From Clostridium aquiflavi (GTDB lineage Bacteria; Bacillota; Clostridia; Clostridiales; Clostridiaceae): 64,000 nt of DNA. Made by a program: the position numbers and the translations under genes. Under the pieces are notes generated by a model, which was given only the letters and a program-made list of their open reading frames with translations, searched no databases and was not told the DNA's origin. Below are positions 53,404-62,252 of this stretch, one piece after another; position 1 is the first letter of the stretch; each line of letters begins with the position of its first letter. The stretch is from positions 78,752 to 142,751 of the forward strand of contig NZ_JAVJAN010000001.1 in NCBI RefSeq assembly GCF_031344075.1, in the 5' to 3' direction.

Positions 53404-53556
53404 TTATCTTCTATTTTGTTCTTTTTTAGCTCTTCTACAAGCTGCACATCTTGTTGGTTCATTATCGAATCCTTTTTCTTTGTAGAATTCTTGTTCTCCT
53501 ACTGAAAATATGAATTCGCTACCGCAATCTCTGCATACTATTGTCTTATCTGTCAT
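53404..53556 (-). CDS. 50-aa probable zinc-ribbon protein
   Basis: A short gene starting ATG 53556 behind GGGAGGAATTATT. It encodes MTDKTIVCRDCGSEFIFSVG, a middle EFYKEKGFDNEP and CAACRRAKKEQNRR. The two CxxC pairs form a treble-clef zinc site, and the sequence fits the small 'probable zinc-ribbon' family common in Firmicutes. A nucleic-acid or ribosome-related role is likely from its basic tail but not shown. Its terminator overlaps nothing else. Confidence 0.85.
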   Translation of the reverse strand: MTDKTIVCRDCGSEFIFSVGEQEFYKEKGFDNEPTRCAACRRAKKEQNRR

Positions 53557-53865
53557 AATAATTCCTCCCTAATTTAAAGATCTTAATTCATTAATAATCT
53601 CCATTTACGAGAAACTATTTATCAAATACAAGTCTTTATTTTAGTAACATTTCTGCTACTCATTTATAATAACACATAACTTTATTTATTACAAGGTAAT
53701 TTTATTATTTTATATATTTAATCTATACTTTCATATATACAATACAATTAACTTATATTTTAATTTGTTAAACATTTTTATTGATAATATCTAAAAATAT
53801 GTTCTCTGAAGTTATATCCTTTCTTAAAATTTTCTATGCTACCATATAATTGATATTTAACAAGC

Positions 53866-54747
53866 TTATCCTTCAATTATTTCTACAAATTTAGTTGAAG
53901 CTAATGAAAGTGGAACTCTTTTTAAATAACACACCCCTATATTTCTTTTAGGAATTTCTTCTACTGTTTTTACTTCATATATTAAACCTTTATTTAAATA
54001 TTCCTTTGCAAATTCCTTAACTACACATGCTATTCCTAAATTTATTTTTGCAAATTCTAAGAGCAAATCATATGAACCGAGTTCAAACTCTGGTGATATT
54101 TTTATACCTTTTGAAATCATAAAATTTTCCACATATTTTCTTGAATTTGATGTTTGTTCTAAAAATATTAACGGCAAATTAGCCACATCGTCAAGTGACA
54201 TATTATCATTTAATAAATACTTGTACTTCTCTCCACAAACGAAAATATCTTGTACTTCTACACATGGTCTTAATTCTAAAGATGGGTCATCTATTGGAAA
54301 ATTACATATTGCTATGTCTATCTCACCACCTTTTATAAGTGTGCACAGCTCTAATGTTGTACTATTAATGATTTTAAACTTAATATTAGGATACATATTA
54401 TGAAACTTCTCCAAATAAGGCATTAAATAATATTTTGAAATTGTATCACACACACCAATTTTAAGTTCTCCTACAGATAAATTGTGAAATTCTAAAATCT
54501 TTTCTTCTCCAGCTTCTATTAAACCTATAGCTGAATCTACATATTCAAAGAGATGTTTTCCTTCATTAGTTAGTGATACTCCCTTAGGTGTTCTATTAAA
54601 AAGACGAGTGTCTAATTCTCTTTCAAGCTGCATTATAGATTGACTTATAGCTGGTTGTGTCATATAAAGTTCCTCTGCCGCCTTTGAAAAGCTCTTACTT
54701 TTTCCTACTTGACGAAAAATTTTATATAGATCTAATTTACTTATCAT
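53866..54747 (-). CDS. LysR-family transcriptional regulator
   Basis: A 293-aa regulator with N-terminal helix-turn-helix (FRQVGKSKSFSKAAEELYMT, QPAISQSIMQLERELDTRLF) and a C-terminal substrate-binding domain (ELKIGVCDTISKYYLMPYLE). It is CysL/CysB-like in layout. It is divergent from the CofE-like gene at 54863 with 115 bp between, the usual arrangement when a LysR protein controls its neighbour. The co-inducer is unknown. Start ATG 54747 follows AAGGAGAGCTTAT. Confidence 0.9.
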   Translation of the reverse strand: MISKLDLYKIFRQVGKSKSFSKAAEELYMTQPAISQSIMQLERELDTRLFNRTPKGVSLTNEGKHLFEYVDSAIGLIEAGEEKILEFHNLSVGELKIGVCDTISKYYLMPYLEKFHNMYPNIKFKIINSTTLELCTLIKGGEIDIAICNFPIDDPSLELRPCVEVQDIFVCGEKYKYLLNDNMSLDDVANLPLIFLEQTSNSRKYVENFMISKGIKISPEFELGSYDLLLEFAKINLGIACVVKEFAKEYLNKGLIYEVKTVEEIPKRNIGVCYLKRVPLSLASTKFVEIIEG

Positions 54748-54862
54748 ATAAGCTCTCCTTATATTAGATATATTTACTATTTATTTTACTTATATCATTA
54801 ATTGGAGTATATTACAAGTATAAACCATATTATTTTGAATTTATTTTAAGGGAGAGATTATT

Positions 54863-56056
54863 GTGGAAAGAGTTATCGGAACAGTTGTTAGAGGACTTCG
54901 TTGTCCAATTATAAAAGAAGGAGACAAAATTGAAGAAATCGTAGTTGATAGCGTATTAAGAGCTTCAGCATCTGAAGGAATTTCTATTAATGATAAAGAT
55001 ATAGTTACTGTAACTGAATCAGTTGTTGCACGTGCTCAAGGAAACTATGCTTCAATAGATAACATAGCTACAGATGTTAAATCTAAGTTTGGTGATGATA
55101 CAATTGGTGTTATATTCCCTATCTTAAGCCGTAACCGTTTTGCTATTTGTTTACGTGGTATTGCTAAAGGAGCTACTAAGAAAATAGTTTTAATGTTAAG
55201 CTATCCATCAGATGAAGTTGGAAATCACTTAGTAGATTTAGATCTTTTAGATGAAAAAGGTGTTAATCCTTGGACAGATGTTTTAACTGAAGCAAAATTC
55301 CGTGAATTATTTGGATATAACAAGCATCCTTTCACAGGAGTTGATTATATCGACTACTATAAATCTTTAATAGAAGAATACGGTATAGAATGTGAAGTTA
55401 TCTTCTCAAATGATTGTAAGACTATTTTAAATTACACTAAGAGCGTTCTTACTTGTGATATACATACAAGATTTAGAACTAAGAGAATATTAAAAGCTAA
55501 CGGTGGAGAAAAAGTATATAGCTTAGATAATATATTATCAGAATCAATTGATGGAAGCGGATGCAATGAAGCTTATGGATTATTAGGTTCTAATAAATCA
55601 ACTGAACAAACAGTGAAGTTATTCCCTCGTGATTGTCAACCAATCGTAGATAATATACAAGCTTTACTTAAAGAAAAGACAGGTAAAAATGTTGAAGTTA
55701 TGATTTACGGAGATGGCGCTTTCAAAGATCCAGTAGGTAAGATTTGGGAACTTGCTGACCCAGTTGTTTCTCCAGCTTATACTCAAGGATTAGACGGAAC
55801 TCCAAATGAAATTAAATTAAAATATCTTGCAGATAATGATTTTGCAGATTTAAAAGGTGAAGAATTAAAAACTGCAATTTCAAATTACATTAAGAATAAA
55901 GAGGCTGATTTAGTAGGTTCTATGGCTGCACAAGGTACAACACCAAGAAGACTTACTGACCTTATTGGATCATTATCTGACTTAACTTCAGGTAGTGGAG
56001 ATAAAGGAACACCAATAATCTTCATTCAAGGATATTTCGATAACTACACAAAATAA
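54863..56056 (+). CDS. CofE-like gamma-glutamyl ligase family protein
   Basis: A 397-aa protein of the F420-0:gamma-glutamyl ligase (CofE) family. Visible family features: DIVTVTESVVARAQGNYASI, GVIFPILSRNRFAICLRGIA, DSNT-type acidic segments and VMIYGDGAFKDPVGKIWELA. Cluster I clostridia are not known to make F420, so the acceptor of the glutamate is probably something else. The start is GTG 54863 behind GGGAGAGATTATT. It uses more CGT/GTT-type codons than its neighbours, suggesting high expression. It is divergent from LysR and ends at its own terminator. Confidence 0.78.
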   Translation: MERVIGTVVRGLRCPIIKEGDKIEEIVVDSVLRASASEGISINDKDIVTVTESVVARAQGNYASIDNIATDVKSKFGDDTIGVIFPILSRNRFAICLRGIAKGATKKIVLMLSYPSDEVGNHLVDLDLLDEKGVNPWTDVLTEAKFRELFGYNKHPFTGVDYIDYYKSLIEEYGIECEVIFSNDCKTILNYTKSVLTCDIHTRFRTKRILKANGGEKVYSLDNILSESIDGSGCNEAYGLLGSNKSTEQTVKLFPRDCQPIVDNIQALLKEKTGKNVEVMIYGDGAFKDPVGKIWELADPVVSPAYTQGLDGTPNEIKLKYLADNDFADLKGEELKTAISNYIKNKEADLVGSMAAQGTTPRRLTDLIGSLSDLTSGSGDKGTPIIFIQGYFDNYTK

Positions 56057-56071
56057 TACTTAATTAAATAT

Positions 56072-56109
56072 AATAGCCACTTAGATAAATTAACTTCTAA
56101 GTGGCTATT
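56072..56109 (+). terminator. terminator after the CofE-like gene
   Basis: AATAGCCACTTAGA and TCTAAGTGGCTATT form a perfect 14-bp stem followed by TTTC. Confidence 0.9.
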
Positions 56110-56232
56110 TTTCATATCAATATACTCTGGTTATCCAACCCTATGTTATAAATCAAATTTCATTGACTACAATACTTTTAAGTGATATTATTTTACTAAA
56201 ACAGTTATTATTTAAATATTGATTATTTGTAG

Positions 56233-56262
56233 AGCTTGGTTGTTTTTAACAGATACCAAGCT
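56233..56262 (+). terminator. terminator-like hairpin in the helicase leader
   Basis: AGCTTGGT and ACCAAGCT form an 8-bp stem, followed by TTTATTTATTT. It lies 118 bp upstream of the DEAD-box start codon. A second hairpin (AAATAATAG/CTATTATTT, about 56290-56333) follows. The leader could attenuate helicase expression; no other gene lies in 56110-56379. Confidence 0.5.
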
Positions 56263-56379
56263 TTTATTTATTTAATGGATATTCTAAGAAATAATAGTCT
56301 CATCTGCTAGTCTATTTTAGGCTATTATTTTCTTACATTTGCATAATATTAAAATATACTGATTGAAAGGATAATAATT

Positions 56380-57483
56380 ATGAACTTTAAAACTTTAGGC
56401 ATAAATGAAAATATAGTTAATGTACTAAACAAAAATGGAATTAAAACTCCAACTCCAATTCAGGAAGAAAGTATACCACAAATTTTATCAGGTAAAGATG
56501 TTATCGGAGAAGCAAAAACTGGAACTGGAAAAACTCTTGCTTTTCTTCTTCCCATTTTTCAAAACATATCACCTAATACTAATGGAACACAGGTGTTAAT
56601 TCTGTCTCCTACTAGAGAATTAGCAATTCAAATAACAGAGGAAACAAAAAAACTTAATGTAAATAATGATATTAATATATTAGCTGCATATGGTGGTAAG
56701 GATATTGGAAGTCAATTAAAAAAACTTAAACATAATATACATTTGGTTATTGCCACTCCTGGTAGACTGCTTGATCATATTGATAGAAAAACTATCGACT
56801 TATCAAAGCTAAAAACTATAGTTATAGATGAAGCTGACCAAATGTTATTAATGGGATTTAAAAATGATATTGAAAAAATTATGAAAGCAGCTTCAAAAAA
56901 GCACCAAACACTTTGTTTTTCCGCTACTATGGATTCACAAGTAAAAAAACTTGCCTATAGATATATGATTGATCCATTATTTATAGACATAAAATCACCA
57001 ACTATAGCTGTTGATAAAATCAAACAGCAAGTTGTAGAAACCACTGATAGATGGAAACAAGATGCCCTTTGTACTACTTTGCAAGAAGATAATCCATTTA
57101 TGGCAATGATATTTTGTAGAACTAAACGCAGAGCTGATGTCCTTGAGATTGCACTTCATCAAAAAGGTCTTAATTGTCAAAAAATACATAGCGATGTTCC
57201 TCAGTCTAAGCGTGAAAGAATAATGAAATCTTTTAGAAATGCTGATATTCAATATTTAATAGCAACAGATGTAGCTGCAAGAGGAATAGATATTTCTGGT
57301 GTTTCACATATTTATAATTATGATGCTCCAGAAACTCCAGAAAGCTATATTCATCGTATAGGAAGAACAGGACGTGCAGGTGAAAATGGTTATACCTGTA
57401 TGTTCATTGCACCAAAAGATTCTTATCATCTAAATGCAATAGAAAAAAAATTAGGATTTACAATACCTAGACGTGAAATTTAA
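56380..57483 (+). CDS. DEAD-box ATP-dependent RNA helicase
   Basis: A 367-aa helicase core with both RecA domains. The Q motif (GIKTPTPIQEESIPQILSGK), Walker A EAKTGTGKT, SPTRELAIQ, the DEAD box VIDEADQMLLMG, SAT (CFSATMDSQ), and the C-terminal YLIATDVAARGIDISG and YIHRIGRTGRAGENG are all intact. It lacks long C-terminal extensions, so it is a compact RhlE/CshA-type enzyme. Likely roles are RNA unwinding in ribosome assembly, mRNA decay or cold adaptation. GAAAGGATAATAATT precedes ATG 56380; the leader is structured. Confidence 0.92.
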   Translation: MNFKTLGINENIVNVLNKNGIKTPTPIQEESIPQILSGKDVIGEAKTGTGKTLAFLLPIFQNISPNTNGTQVLILSPTRELAIQITEETKKLNVNNDINILAAYGGKDIGSQLKKLKHNIHLVIATPGRLLDHIDRKTIDLSKLKTIVIDEADQMLLMGFKNDIEKIMKAASKKHQTLCFSATMDSQVKKLAYRYMIDPLFIDIKSPTIAVDKIKQQVVETTDRWKQDALCTTLQEDNPFMAMIFCRTKRRADVLEIALHQKGLNCQKIHSDVPQSKRERIMKSFRNADIQYLIATDVAARGIDISGVSHIYNYDAPETPESYIHRIGRTGRAGENGYTCMFIAPKDSYHLNAIEKKLGFTIPRREI

Positions 57484-57501
57484 AAGATTTCTTTTTATTT
57501 A

Positions 57502-57718
57502 GGCTATGTTTTAGCAGAGTGTTGATATATGCATAAGCAAAGTGGGTGGAGTAAATGAACTTAAGAACACTAAAATGATTATAGTCCCATTTTAGCTTGC
57601 TCCCAATATAAAATTAGGACAAGCAGTAAATGTGACAATACTCATTAAGGGTTCTAAAAGTCCATTTACAATGCCACTTTACCTATTGCATATATCAACA
57701 CACATTTAAAACATAGCC
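57502..57718. mobile_element. 217-bp MITE with terminal inverted repeats and 8-bp target duplication
   Basis: The left end GGCTATGTTTTAGCAGAG and TGTTGATATATGCATAAGC, and the inverted right end GGCTATGTTTTAAATGTG and TGTTGATATATGCAATAGG, are close inverted repeats over about 45 bp. Both flanks carry TTTATTTA as a direct 8-bp repeat. The interior has no coding frame with a ribosome-binding site. It lies between the helicase and the amine oxidase. Degenerate or partial copies are at 7092, 21849 and 46310. Confidence 0.85.
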
Positions 57719-57735
57719 TTTATTTAAAATATAAT

Positions 57736-59430
57736 TTAGTATTTTTTTACTTCTTTACAGTGTTGTGCTATTGAATTAGCAACATTCATCCCACTATTTA
57801 AAGCCCCTTGCATCCACCCATGTTTATTTGAAGCATGTTCACCTGCAAAATACACTTTATCTTTATATTCTGATTTTGTCATTGAATATAAAAAGTTAGT
57901 ATGTTGATTAGGTGTAAAATAACAGAACGCGCCTAAAATTCCAGGTTCATTATTCCAATTTATTGTTTTAAAATCCATTACTATTTTATCAAGATATTTA
58001 CTTGGGAGACCATTCACCTTCTCAACTTGTCTTTTTATCGTTTCAAAACGCACATCATTATTTAAGTTTCCTAAACGTATAGCATCTTGTCCAAGATTAT
58101 ATGAAGCTAAAAGTACTCCATAATTATTATATTTACTATGTTTTTTTATATTATAATTATAATATGGATACCATATACTTTGAATTGGCAAATCGGTGTA
58201 AGATCCACCCCCTAATATTTTTTCATTATCATTACCTTTTTCCCAAAAACGTTCATTACACATAAAAAGTGTTTTTTGAGATGATGAATAATTTACTTCT
58301 TTTATTGCTTGCATTTTTTCAGTACTAAACATTGGAAATATATTCATATTTCTAAGACTGGAGAGAGGAATTGCACAAATAACATAATCAAAACTTCTAC
58401 TGAAATTTTTTGAAAAATTTTTATATTTATACTCAAGTATAACTTTATTATTCTTATTATCATTAAATATACTAGTTACTGTTTTTCCATTTTCTAAAGT
58501 CACTTTTCCTAAATTCTTTTTTTCTATGTTAGTATATTCTTTAGGATTTTTAGAAATTAATGAATTATAAAAAGCAAGAGGTAAATTAACTGAACCACCA
58601 ACTATTTCATATCTATAAGCATAATCTACACTATAGTCTTCTTGCAAATTTTCTAAATAGCTATTATCATAAAAAGCACCAAGAAAAGGAGCAACACATG
58701 ATATGAGTTCTATAGCACCTTCACTTAAGTTCATTTTTTTTAATTCATCTCTTATACTTAAATTGTCTAAAGATTGAATTAGAACTGAATATTGCTTTTT
58801 TATATGTAATAGTTCATTTCTTATAGATGGATTTATCTTTAAAAGATTATCTGCTAGAGCATAATCTATAAGTTTTTGCCAAGAGGTATTTTTTTCTTCA
58901 GGAGTTAGATTAAATTCAGGATAAATTTTTTCCATTACATTTTTACCTTCAGAATCATTTCTTACACGTTTATTTCTTATGTACATAAATGCATTTTCAT
59001 TTGTTTGGATAAATGGTCTTGTTTGTAAATTAAAAGTATTTATATAATGCCATGTACTTTCATGACTTATTGGTATACGCATAGCTCCAAGTTCACCATA
59101 AAAATTTTTATTTTTATCAAAATAATGTGTATAGACTCTACCACCAATACGGTTGCTTTGCATTTCAAAGATTGTAACATCAAAACCTAACTTTCTAAGT
59201 TCAAAAGCAGAAGATACGCCCGCAAGACCACCACCTATTATACCAACTTTAATTTCTTTACAATCTTTTGGAGAGGCAATTGTTGTAATATCATTTGGTG
59301 GAGCAAGTGCTGATATTATATCATCAAAATCTTCAATACGATTGGATTTTTCTAAAGCAGTTTTTAACATTTTATATCTTTCTTCATTGGATGGATTGAG
59401 TGATTGTATATATCTAAATTCTGCATTCAT
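57736..59430 (-). CDS. flavin-dependent amine oxidase
   Basis: A 564-aa FAD enzyme. The dinucleotide fold VGIIGGGLAGVSSAFELRKL is followed by FDVTIFEMQSNRIGGRVYT and, at the C-terminus, VYFAGEHASNKHGWMQGALN, which binds FAD again. It belongs to the L-amino-acid oxidase/tryptophan 2-monooxygenase/monoamine oxidase group. The first 60 residues form an extra helical region. The substrate is probably an amino acid or polyamine. Oxidase activity would make H2O2 in air, and peroxide-removal genes lie nearby. Monocistronic; the 677-bp gap upstream (to 60107) holds a terminator. Confidence 0.85.
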   Translation of the reverse strand: MNAEFRYIQSLNPSNEERYKMLKTALEKSNRIEDFDDIISALAPPNDITTIASPKDCKEIKVGIIGGGLAGVSSAFELRKLGFDVTIFEMQSNRIGGRVYTHYFDKNKNFYGELGAMRIPISHESTWHYINTFNLQTRPFIQTNENAFMYIRNKRVRNDSEGKNVMEKIYPEFNLTPEEKNTSWQKLIDYALADNLLKINPSIRNELLHIKKQYSVLIQSLDNLSIRDELKKMNLSEGAIELISCVAPFLGAFYDNSYLENLQEDYSVDYAYRYEIVGGSVNLPLAFYNSLISKNPKEYTNIEKKNLGKVTLENGKTVTSIFNDNKNNKVILEYKYKNFSKNFSRSFDYVICAIPLSSLRNMNIFPMFSTEKMQAIKEVNYSSSQKTLFMCNERFWEKGNDNEKILGGGSYTDLPIQSIWYPYYNYNIKKHSKYNNYGVLLASYNLGQDAIRLGNLNNDVRFETIKRQVEKVNGLPSKYLDKIVMDFKTINWNNEPGILGAFCYFTPNQHTNFLYSMTKSEYKDKVYFAGEHASNKHGWMQGALNSGMNVANSIAQHCKEVKKY

Positions 59431-59580
59431 CTAAATTCAACTCCATTTTATAATGATATATTTAAGTTATATATTAAATATATTACTTTTTAAAAATAAC
59501 ATACCAATTATTTTTTAGATTAAAATTCATTAAATAAAGTATCTACATAAAAAATAAATAGAATTTATTACTCTAAACAT

Positions 59581-59622
59581 AAAAATCCTTAACAGTACAT
59601 TCCGGTATTGTCAAGGATTTTT
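59581..59622 (-). terminator. terminator 500 bp downstream of the hemerythrin gene
   Basis: AAAAATCCTT and AAGGATTTTT form the outer stem, with ACA/TGT-type inner pairing. The minus strand continues TATG. No intact gene ends just before it; a short remnant frame at 59653-59748 does. Confidence 0.65.
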
Positions 59623-59652
59623 CCTTTGATGAAAATTAATTCAACATATCAT

Positions 59653-59748
59653 TTAATCGGGCATTAATATGAATCTAATTGTAAATAATATCGCAAATAT
59701 GTATGAAAGTTCATGTACTTCTTTTCCTCTTCCAGTTGATACTTTCAT
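59653..59748 (-). other. short open frame, possible gene remnant
   Basis: A 31-codon minus-strand frame (MKVSTGRGKEVHELSYIFAI then LFTIRFILMPD) ends 31 bp before a terminator. It has no ribosome-binding site and its in-frame upstream extension is only six codons. It looks like the C-terminal remnant of a deleted membrane-protein gene. The rest of 59749-60107 shows nothing I can support. Confidence 0.25.
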
Positions 59749-60107
59749 GATAGGGTAAAATATTGTTTAGTTATAAAAGAATGTGTCCCTTATGGGAAAT
59801 AACAAAAGATATTAATATAGATTTAGAATAGATATATTGTGAATTTTATAAAGGAAGATATGAAATCCTTATGCTTATAAATGCTCGAATTGCTATTTAG
59901 TTGTTTGAAAAATTTGTATAGTGATAATTCATCTGATATAATTGAGTTCATAAACATTTATACATATCTCCAAGTTGTATTTTGTGTAGGAACTTAATTA
60001 TAATAAGGATTTTGTATAAATGTTTTTTATTCAATTGTAAAAATTATTGAAATGTTTTTTGCACTATCATAATTATATACATATCTTAATTTTGCATAAA
60101 AGTATAA

Positions 60108-60497
60108 TTATTTTCCTATAAGTTTATCATTTGAATAGATATGTCCTGTTAACCAATCATTTAGAAGTTGCAATATACTGACTATATATTCATCTTGATC
60201 CTCATCAATCTTTGAAAAATCTACATCTTTAATTCTTTTTATAAACGCATCATGCTCAACTTTCTGAGTAAACATTCTTTTATAATTAATACTTTTCATG
60301 TATTCTTCTTCAGCATTAAAATGAAAAACAGTGTAGTCTTGAAGTTCTTTTATTAAATCTACTACTTTATCATATTTATCAATTGTAAGATCATTTTTTA
60401 ATAAAGCATAAGTTCTATCAGCTATTTCAAAAAGAACTTTATGCTGTTCATCAATAAAATCTATTCCAGTCTTATATTCTTCTTTAAATTCATACAT
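60108..60497 (-). CDS. bacteriohemerythrin
   Basis: A 129-aa four-helix protein that binds O2 at a di-iron site. The ligand motifs are intact: DFIDEQHKVLFEIADR (His), YTVFHFNAEEEYM (His-x3-Glu), KVEHDAFIKRI (His) and LNDWLTGHIYSNDKLIG (His...Asp). Single-domain forms carry or sense oxygen. GAAGGTAGTGTTTA precedes the ATG. A PerR-like site lies 30 bp upstream. It heads the oxygen-defence genes on the minus strand. Confidence 0.92.
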   Translation of the reverse strand: MYEFKEEYKTGIDFIDEQHKVLFEIADRTYALLKNDLTIDKYDKVVDLIKELQDYTVFHFNAEEEYMKSINYKRMFTQKVEHDAFIKRIKDVDFSKIDEDQDEYIVSILQLLNDWLTGHIYSNDKLIGK

Positions 60498-60527
60498 TAA
60501 ACACTACCTTCTTTCAATCTTTATATT

Positions 60528-60542
60528 TTGTAATTATTATAC
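60528..60542. promoter_or_regulatory. PerR-box-like site before the hemerythrin gene
   Basis: TTGTAATTATTATAC matches the PerR consensus TTATAATTATTATAA at 13 of 15 positions, 30 bp upstream of the hemerythrin start. In an AT-rich genome chance matches occur. Confidence 0.4.
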
Positions 60543-60604
60543 ACCCAATAATATATTTTATCAATTAATAATTATTACACATTAAAGCAAACTCCTAATT
60601 TAAT

Positions 60605-60654
60605 AAAAGTAAAATAATGTGCAACAAAGTTTTATTGTACGCTATTTTACTTTT
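60605..60654 (-). terminator. terminator after the flavin reductase-rubredoxin gene
   Basis: AAAAGTAAAATA and TATTTTACTTTT form a perfect 12-bp outer stem, with imperfect pairing inside. The minus strand continues ATTAAATTAGG. Confidence 0.65.
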
Positions 60655-60671
60655 TAATATCATTTCTATTG

Positions 60672-61313
60672 TTACTTTTTAAATACTGATTTTTTCTGAC
60701 CACATATTGGACAAATATAATCATCTGGTAATTCTTCAAATGGAATGTCTCCTGAATACTCATATCCACATACACTGCATACATATTTTTCACTCTTGTT
60801 TTCTACTTTTGTATCTTCTGCAATATAAGTTGGAGCATTTTTAGGGCTTTTTCCTTTTACAACTTTATGATAATAGGAATATGTCATAGCATCATCCTTT
60901 GAAAGAACATCTCCATCTATTACTTTACCTAAGAAAACAGTATGTGTATCTGTTTCCATCTTATTAACTACCTCACAGGTAATATAAGCACATCCTTCCG
61001 TTACAATTGGCATATTCCCTTTGATTTCATACTTTACTGAATCAAATTTATTTACATTTTTTCCAGACTGAAATCCAAAAGTACCAATGATTGATGGATC
61101 TGAATTCTCTCCTAAAATTGAAATTGCAAATTTTCCTGTTTCTTTAATACACTGATTTGTATAGTTATCATGATTTATACTAATTGCAATTGTCGCAGGT
61201 TCTGATGTAATCTGCATAGCACTATTAGCTGTACAACCAGTTGGTCTTCCTTCATCCCATACAGAAATTATATAAACTCCATATGATAGGTTTCTAAATG
61301 CGTTGTTATTCAT
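60672..61313 (-). CDS. flavin reductase-rubredoxin fusion (Hrb-type)
   Basis: A 213-aa fusion. Residues 1-155 are an FMN-binding flavin reductase domain (FRNLSYGVYIISVWDEGRPT, CTANSAMQITSEPATIAISI, AYITCEVVNKMETDTHTVFL). Residues about 170-213 are a rubredoxin (YVCSVCGYEY and YICPICGQKK supplying four Cys). This is the high-molecular-weight rubredoxin type that passes electrons from NADH to flavodiiron NO/O2 reductase. The gene lies 50 bp after rubrerythrin and opposite fprA, so the partners sit together. Confidence 0.88.
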   Translation of the reverse strand: MNNNAFRNLSYGVYIISVWDEGRPTGCTANSAMQITSEPATIAISINHDNYTNQCIKETGKFAISILGENSDPSIIGTFGFQSGKNVNKFDSVKYEIKGNMPIVTEGCAYITCEVVNKMETDTHTVFLGKVIDGDVLSKDDAMTYSYYHKVVKGKSPKNAPTYIAEDTKVENKSEKYVCSVCGYEYSGDIPFEELPDDYICPICGQKKSVFKK

Positions 61314-61363
61314 AATTGTTGCCTTCTTTCATATATAAAATTTATAATTCTCTAATTTTAAAA

Positions 61364-61900
61364 TTAATAATTCTCTGCTTTTATTTCAAAATAGCTTTGT
61401 GGATGTGAACATACAGGACAAACTTCTGGAGCCTTCTTCCCAATACATATGTGTCCACAATTAGAACATTTCCAAATTACATCTCCATCCTTTGAAAATA
61501 CTAAATCATCTTCAATATTAGCAAGTAATTTTTTATATCTTTCCTCATGCTCCTTTTCAATCTTAGCAACCTCTTCAAATAAATATGCAATCTTATCAAA
61601 TCCTTCTTCTTTTGCTTCTTTTGCAAAGTTTACATACATATCTGTCCACTCGTAATTTTCGCCTTCAGCAGCTGACTTTAAATTATCAGAGGTATTGCCA
61701 ATTCCATTTAAAAGTTTAAACCACATTTTAGCATGTTCTTTTTCATTATTAGCTGTTTCCTCGAAAATAGATGCTATTTGTACAAATCCATCTTTTTTAG
61801 CTTTTGATGCAAAATAAGTATACTTATTTCTTGCTTGAGACTCTCCTGCAAATGCAGCCCATAAATTAGCTTCTGTCTTTGTTCCTTTTAAATTACTCAT
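61364..61900 (-). CDS. rbr: rubrerythrin
   Basis: A 178-aa peroxidase with N-terminal di-iron four-helix domain (EANLWAAFAGESQARNKYTY, FEETANNEKEHAKMW, FEEVAKIEKEHEERY) and C-terminal rubredoxin-like site (CSNCGHICIG, CPVCSHPQSYFEIKA). It reduces H2O2 in anaerobes using rubredoxin or Hrb. AGGAGAGATGATTT precedes the ATG. It is the first gene of a pair with the Hrb-type fusion. A tandem 17-bp repeat lies upstream. Confidence 0.94.
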   Translation of the reverse strand: MSNLKGTKTEANLWAAFAGESQARNKYTYFASKAKKDGFVQIASIFEETANNEKEHAKMWFKLLNGIGNTSDNLKSAAEGENYEWTDMYVNFAKEAKEEGFDKIAYLFEEVAKIEKEHEERYKKLLANIEDDLVFSKDGDVIWKCSNCGHICIGKKAPEVCPVCSHPQSYFEIKAENY

Positions 61901-61928
61901 AAATCATCTCTCCTTATAATATACATTA

Positions 61929-61962
61929 GTTAACTATTTTTATTTGTTAATTATTTTTATTT
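61929..61962. repeat. tandem 17-bp duplication upstream of rubrerythrin
   Basis: GTTAACTATTTTTATTT is followed directly by GTTAATTATTTTTATTT (one difference). It lies in the divergent rbr-fprA region. It may be a duplicated regulator site or slippage. The remainder of 61963-62252 shows nothing else. Confidence 0.7.
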
Positions 61963-62252
61963 GTATATGTAATATTATATCATTATGCATATTAAATTCC
62001 AATTTTTTTAACAAATTTTGATGTTATATATAATAAAAATTTAAAGTCTGATCAATAACTATCCTTTTATTTACGCCTCTTTATTTGCATATTTTAAGTT
62101 CGATATTAAATATTTTACTAAATACTATTTTTGTATTTAATTCTTTTACTAATAAGTGAGATGACTCTGACTCTATACTGTCCTGTAAAATCTATATTCA
62201 TTTTTTCTTAATTATGGTATATAATAAAAAAAAGAAAGAGGAGGTTATTTAG

